Source of the DNA: Candidatus Eiseniibacteriota bacterium
GTDB lineage: Bacteria > Eisenbacteria > RBG-16-71-46 > JAFGJU01
Length of the DNA: 64,000 nt
Direction: 5' to 3'
Assembly: GCA_020349905.1 (NCBI GenBank)
Contig: CP070702.1
Coordinates: 1,628,006-1,692,005, forward strand
A model generated the notes under the pieces. It searched no databases. It was not told where the DNA came from and saw only the letters and a list, made by a program, of their open reading frames with translations. How positions within the stretch are numbered: the first letter of the stretch is position 1; each line of letters opens with the position of its first letter. Below, one piece after another: positions 59,704 through 64,000 of this stretch. The position numbers and the translations under genes were made by a program.

Positions 59704-61824
59704 TCACAGCTGCTTTGTCCTTTCGTGGGGCTGGCGCCCGGGTCTTCGCAGCTTGGGTTCTCCGATGAAATCCCCTCTCGTGCTTCCCAAAGCGTGAAGA
59801 TAACAGAACTCGCCGGGTTGCTCGCCGCTCCGGAAGACCTCCATGCTCCTCTTGGGGCATCCGTCCAGCGCCAGCAGGCCTGACTCGGTGCAGATCTCCA
59901 CGTCTATTACGTCCGGCGGCCTGGGGAAGTCCGTGAACTCATAAAGCTTGCTCGCGTCCAGCATGATGTCGGTCCATATCGGCAGTGCCACCCTCGTGCC
60001 GGTCATGGCAGGACCCAGCGTCTTCTTCTTGTCAAACCCCACCCACACTCCGACCGTCAGCTCGGGAGTGAAACCCACGAACCACGCATCGGTGAAATCG
60101 TCCGTGGTGCCCGTCTTTCCTCCCGCGGGCGCGTAGAAACCCCGCGCCCTTGCCCCGAAGGCCGTTCCGTGGTCCACAACGCTCCGCATCATGCTCGTGA
60201 CCAGGTAACAAGTCTGCTCGTTGAGCGCCTCCTCCGTGTGCGTTGCGTTTCTCTCCAGAACTCTGCCCTGCTTGTCGGTGACCTTGAGGACCATGATCGG
60301 CTCTGCACGAATGCCCTGGTTCGCCAGCACGCCGAACGCGGACGTGAGCTCCAGAAGCGTGACCTCCGAAGTCCCGAGCGCAATGGAAAGGACGTTCTCT
60401 ATCCTGGAGCGGAGCCCCATTCTTCTCGCGTACGCGGCCACGGTCGTGGGCCCCAGCGTTCTGAGAAGCTTGACAGCCGGCACGTTTACGGATTGCTGCA
60501 AGGCGTACCTCAGCGTCATGGGGCCCTTAAAATCCAGGTCGTAGTTCTGAGGCGACCAATCCTTGCCGTCCCCACCCACGAAGGTCACCGGCTCGTCTAT
60601 GACTATGTCGCACGGGTTGAACCCGTTGTCTATCGCCGCCACGAAGACGAAGGGTTTGAATGCGGAACCGGGCTGCCGCTTTGCCTGCACTGCGCGGTTG
60701 AATGGGCTGTCTTCGAAGTCCCTTCCTCCTATCATGGCCTTCACGTAGCCCTTGCGAGCATCGAGCGCTATCATCGCCCCCTGGACGTAGGCCGTGAAGT
60801 TCTCTCCGTCCGGGGCCTGCTGCGCCTGCGATTCCTGAGGGCAGTGTTGTTGCGGATACTTCCTCATCTTCTCGAGCTCGCACAGGTGCACCTCGAAAAG
60901 CTCTTCCGCCACCTTCTGAAGTTGGAGGTCGAGAGTCGTGTAGACCTTGAGCCCACCCTCGTATATCTGGTTGGTGCCGTACCTTTCGCTCAGATACTGC
61001 CTCACCAACTCCACGAAGTAAGGGGCGTAGTTGGCTCTCGACTTGCTTGCGGTCACGCCGAGCGGGGCTTCGAGGGCGGCCTCGTGCTCGTCCTGGCCTA
61101 TCAAGATTTCCTCCAGCATCAGATTGAGCACGAGGTTTCTTCGCTTGAGCGCCCCCTCAGGATGATGGCGGGGCGAATACTCTCCCGGGTTTCTGAGGAG
61201 CCCGGCCAGGAGCGCGCATTCCGGCAGCTTGAGCTCATCCACGTCTTTTGCGAAGAATATTCGAGACGCGGCCTGGACTCCGTAAGCTCCCTCCCCGAAG
61301 TAGATCTGGTTGAGGTACATCTCCAGGATCTCGTCCTTGGAGTACATCCGTTCGATTCTCAGTGCGAGGACCGCCTCCTTCACCTTTCTCCTCATCGTTC
61401 TCTCGTGAGTGAGAAAGAGGTTCCTTGCTAGCTGCATCGTGATAGTGCTGCCTCCCTGGCGGACTCGACCCGCGAAGACGTTCTTCATCGCGGCACGGCA
61501 TATCCCGAAGATGTCGATTCCCCAGTGACTGCGGAACTGCCTGTCCTCGACGACGATTATTCCGTCTATCAGGTGCTGAGGGACTCTCTGGAGAGGAACC
61601 AGCGAGCGGTTCTCCTTGAAGAACTCGTGTATGATCTCGCCGTTTATGTCATATACTTCGGTCTTGACAGCAGGCTCGATGGTTTGTAGCTTCTCGGGCG
61701 AGGGAAGCCCCTTGCTGGCCCAGCGTGACGCGCTGAACAGAACGCCTGCCAGCAGGAAAAGGGTCGCGATGAGTAAGGAAAACCCGTATCTTGTATAGAA
61801 TCCTCTGGTACGAGTGACTTCCAT
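59704..61824 (-). CDS. Class A penicillin-binding protein (PBP1A family)
   Basis: The protein has 706 residues from ATG 61824, with AGGGGGA 10 bases upstream; longer in-frame starts (GTG 61905, TTG 61938) would add 27 to 38 polar residues before the membrane anchor (about residues 13-32). The GT51 glycosyltransferase domain has the catalytic E93 in 'VVEDRQFRSHWG' and 'GGSTITMQLARNLFL'. The transpeptidase domain has S387-x-x-K390 ('SAFKPF'), 'SVNVPA' and 'KTGTTDDFTDAWFVG'. It polymerises and cross-links peptidoglycan. A Cys-containing tail ('ICTESGLLALDGCPKRS') is common in this group. Divergent from tyrS. Confidence 0.95.
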   Translation of the reverse strand: MEVTRTRGFYTRYGFSLLIATLFLLAGVLFSASRWASKGLPSPEKLQTIEPAVKTEVYDINGEIIHEFFKENRSLVPLQRVPQHLIDGIIVVEDRQFRSHWGIDIFGICRAAMKNVFAGRVRQGGSTITMQLARNLFLTHERTMRRKVKEAVLALRIERMYSKDEILEMYLNQIYFGEGAYGVQAASRIFFAKDVDELKLPECALLAGLLRNPGEYSPRHHPEGALKRRNLVLNLMLEEILIGQDEHEAALEAPLGVTASKSRANYAPYFVELVRQYLSERYGTNQIYEGGLKVYTTLDLQLQKVAEELFEVHLCELEKMRKYPQQHCPQESQAQQAPDGENFTAYVQGAMIALDARKGYVKAMIGGRDFEDSPFNRAVQAKRQPGSAFKPFVFVAAIDNGFNPCDIVIDEPVTFVGGDGKDWSPQNYDLDFKGPMTLRYALQQSVNVPAVKLLRTLGPTTVAAYARRMGLRSRIENVLSIALGTSEVTLLELTSAFGVLANQGIRAEPIMVLKVTDKQGRVLERNATHTEEALNEQTCYLVTSMMRSVVDHGTAFGARARGFYAPAGGKTGTTDDFTDAWFVGFTPELTVGVWVGFDKKKTLGPAMTGTRVALPIWTDIMLDASKLYEFTDFPRPPDVIDVEICTESGLLALDGCPKRSMEVFRSGEQPGEFCYLHALGSTRGDFIGEPKLRRPGRQPHERTKQL

Positions 61825-61989
61825 GCGGGAAGGGTCCCCCTGGGGGCTGGTCGGAGAAGCACCCTGCGCGGCCGAACGGTCTCGGCCGTCTCCACTGCCG
61901 CTCACTGTAGTCCATACTCGGGAAGGAATCAAGTACAATGCCGTGCGGCGCTGCGAAAGCCGGCGATCGGAGGAGCGGGTGGCGCTGAT

Positions 61990-63228
61990 ATGAAGTGGCT
62001 CTCGGTCCAGGAACAGCTAAAAATAATCAAGCAAGGCACTGAGGAACTCATTCCGGAAGACGAGATGCTGAAGAAGCTCGAGAGGGCTGTGGCGGAGGAC
62101 CGCCCCCTGAGAGTAAAGCAGGGCTTCGACCCGACTGCTCCGGACGTTCATCTGGGTCACACGATAGGTCTGAGGAAGCTCAGGCAGTTTCAGGAGCTGG
62201 GGCACAGGGTGGTGCTCATTATCGGCGATTACACGGGCATGGTGGGCGACCCCAGCGGCCTCAGCGAGACCAGGCCTCAGCTCGACCACGAAGAGGTCCT
62301 CAGGAACGCCAAGACTTACGAGGAGCAGTTCTTCAAGTTGGTGGACAGGCAGAAGACGGAGGTGCGCTTCAACGGCGAGTGGTTCGGCAAGATGAACTTC
62401 ATGGAAGTGATGGAACTGGCCTCCAAGGTCACGGTCGCGCGCCTCCTGGAGCGGGACGATTTCGCCAACCGGTACCAGAAGAACCTGCCCATCAGTTTGC
62501 ACGAACTCTACTACCCTCTGATGCAGGCTTACGACTCTGTGGCGATAGAAGCTGACGTGGAGCTGGGCGCCACGGAGCAGAAGTTCAATCTTCTCATGGG
62601 ACGGCACTTCCAGCAGATTCACGGGCAGGAGCCGCAGATAGTGCTGACTCTCCCCGTGCTGACAGGGATCGACGGTGTGCAGAGGATGAGCAAGAGTCTC
62701 GGAAACTACGTGGGAGTCGCTGAGAGCGCCGGCGAGATATTCGGAAAGATAATGTCCATCCCCGATTCGCTCGTCATCTCCTACTTTGAGCTCCTCACGC
62801 CCATCTCTCCCGCAGAGCTGAAGCAGAAGTCGCGGGCCCTCCAGTCCGCCAGGGTGAACCCCCGGGACCTCAAGAGCGAGCTGGCGGAGACCATCGCCGG
62901 AATCTACCAGGGCGCCGAGGCCGCGTCGCGGGCCAGGGAGGAGTTCGACAGGATCTTCCGCGACAGGGGGCTCCCGGACGAGATTCCCTCCTTCCGGCTT
63001 AAAGTAGAGGGAGGAAAGCTCTGGATTGTTAACCTATTGAAAGAGACGGGGTTATGTACCTCCGGTTCGGAGAGCCGGAGACTGGTGCGCCAGGGGGCCG
63101 TAGAGGTGGATGGAGCGCGGATAACGGACGAAAACGCCGAGGTCGGTCTGGAACCCGGCAGAGAAGTGCTGGTCAAGGTGGGTAAGAGGCGGTTTGCCCG
63201 CGTGAGCGCCGTTCCTGAGGGCTCCTGA
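61990..63228 (+). CDS. tyrS: Tyrosyl-tRNA synthetase
   Basis: The protein has 412 residues. Class I motifs are HLGH (54-57) in 'DPTAPDVHLGHTIGLRKL' and RMSKS (232-236). A C-terminal S4 RNA-binding domain spans about residues 345-405 ('SGSESRRLVRQGAVEVDG'). The HLGH form and the sequence before it place it in the TyrZ-like branch. ATG 61990 has GGAGGAGCGG upstream. A TACAAT (61934-61939) could be the -10 of its promoter, but the -35 is poor. No T-box leader fits in the 50-base gap. It is the last protein gene before the rRNA operon. Confidence 0.97.
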   Translation: MKWLSVQEQLKIIKQGTEELIPEDEMLKKLERAVAEDRPLRVKQGFDPTAPDVHLGHTIGLRKLRQFQELGHRVVLIIGDYTGMVGDPSGLSETRPQLDHEEVLRNAKTYEEQFFKLVDRQKTEVRFNGEWFGKMNFMEVMELASKVTVARLLERDDFANRYQKNLPISLHELYYPLMQAYDSVAIEADVELGATEQKFNLLMGRHFQQIHGQEPQIVLTLPVLTGIDGVQRMSKSLGNYVGVAESAGEIFGKIMSIPDSLVISYFELLTPISPAELKQKSRALQSARVNPRDLKSELAETIAGIYQGAEAASRAREEFDRIFRDRGLPDEIPSFRLKVEGGKLWIVNLLKETGLCTSGSESRRLVRQGAVEVDGARITDENAEVGLEPGREVLVKVGKRRFARVSAVPEGS

Positions 63229-63330
63229 AAGCGCCAGGAAGGCCCCGTGTGAGGCCTCCAGGGGCCCAGGGGGCAGGAGGCAGCGCAATCTCTTTTGTGG
63301 GAAAAAGATAGGGAAATCGCAAAAAAGGGG

Positions 63331-63359
63331 TTGACAAGAGCCGATTTAGGGACTATATT
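63331..63359 (+). promoter_or_regulatory. rRNA promoter P1
   Basis: Perfect TTGACA (63331-63336), 17-base spacer, TATATT (63354-63359). A-rich sequence directly upstream resembles an UP element. Confidence 0.92.
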
Positions 63360-63380
63360 ATTTCTGGAGCTAAAAATAGC

Positions 63381-63409
63381 TTGACACAATTCGAGGTCTT
63401 TGAGATAAG
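63381..63409 (+). promoter_or_regulatory. rRNA promoter P2
   Basis: Perfect TTGACA (63381-63386), 17-base spacer, GATAAG (63404-63409), exactly 50 bases after P1. Confidence 0.8.
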
Positions 63410-63447
63410 TTATGCTTGCCCCTGGAGCCTTGAGTTCGAGGGGTTCT

Positions 63448-63459
63448 CGCTCTTTGAAA
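63448..63459 (+). promoter_or_regulatory. boxA-like antitermination signal
   Basis: CGCTCTTTGAAA resembles the rRNA leader boxA (TGCTCTTTA-A) bound by NusB/S10, and lies in the usual place about 120 bases before 16S. Confidence 0.65.
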
Positions 63460-63500
63460 ACTAAATAGCGCATGTGGAGTTCCTGAGCCCAGCAAGGTTC

Positions 63501-63529
63501 GCCTGTGCTCACTATCGGTGAGAGCAGGC
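63501..63529 (+). promoter_or_regulatory. rRNA leader hairpin
   Basis: GCCTGTGCTCAC (63501-63512) and GTGAGAGCAGGC (63518-63529) form a 12-position stem with one mismatch and one G-U around a 5-base loop. Position fits an rRNA leader box C-type element. Confidence 0.7.
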
Positions 63530-63572
63530 AATCCAAGCAAACGATCACACCTTGTGTGACCTAGGTTTTCCG

Positions 63573-64000
<428 letters not shown>

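Larger units (their letters stand above)
63229..63572 (+). promoter_or_regulatory. rRNA operon upstream region and leader
   Basis: This is a 340-base stretch between tyrS and 16S. It contains an A-rich UP-element-like segment (63298-63328), two tandem promoters (63331-63359, 63381-63409), a boxA-like antitermination signal (63448-63459) and a leader hairpin (63501-63529). Confidence 0.8.

Overview
The window is a GC-rich bacterial chromosome segment with densely packed genes on both strands. It ends inside the 5' part of a 16S rRNA gene at the right edge. Several secreted proteins end in FlgD-like or 'YPNPFNP' sorting domains, one carries an IPTL-CTERM-like tail, and there is an activase/dehydratase-type Fe-S system plus purine-type molybdenum hydroxylases. 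Together these suggest an uncultured, probably anaerobic member of the FCB group or a neighbouring candidate phylum (Eisenbacteria-, Krumholzibacteria- or Latescibacteria-like). That placement is inference; a 16S search would settle it.

Left part (1-14 kb). Two small secreted proteins are followed by a strong terminator and a membrane-anchored protein of unknown function. The most striking unit lies at 2136-4680. It has a consensus promoter, a 34-codon leader peptide with five Trp codons, mutually exclusive antiterminator and terminator hairpins of 11 bp each, then a ParB/SbnI/SerK-like protein and a TrpB2-type tryptophan synthase beta chain. TrpB2 enzymes are known to use O-phosphoserine, and SbnI/SerK proteins make O-phosphoserine from free serine. 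The unit therefore reads as a tryptophan-attenuated serine kinase plus phosphoserine-dependent tryptophan synthase. After it come a coiled-coil envelope protein, a secreted GH57-like hydrolase, a subtilase, a nucleotidyltransferase-fold protein and an S46 peptidase.

Purine-type molybdenum hydroxylase island (14-25.2 kb). The order is SDR, XdhC-like maturation factor (interrupted by an in-frame TAG), MocA-like cytidylyltransferase, two complete three-subunit Mo hydroxylases, and an NCS2/AzgA-type purine permease.

Middle (25.3-35.7 kb). This holds a Tat-exported DUF362 protein and its secreted partner, an eight-repeat secreted protein, an MscS channel, an SLC12-like transporter, CorA, and a rubredoxin-ferritin-like protein. 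On the minus strand (35.8-44.2 kb) an operon encodes a 1413-residue fused CoA-dehydratase-activase protein, the same modules again as three separate proteins, and endonuclease III.

Right part (44.5-64 kb). Genes here encode a beta-propeller-like secreted protein, a stand-alone GyrA C-terminal domain, a deoxyhypusine-synthase-like protein with an agmatinase, an RlmI-like methyltransferase, a thrombospondin-type-3 repeat protein, MazG, a DUF885 protein, alanine racemase, and a nucleoside-salvage run (DeoB, Cdd, DeoC, pyrimidine phosphorylase). They are followed by a class A PBP, TyrRS, and an rRNA operon start with two tandem promoters.

Many promoters could be read directly as -35/-10 pairs with exactly 17-bp spacers, so housekeeping sigma-70-type signals appear usable in this organism.
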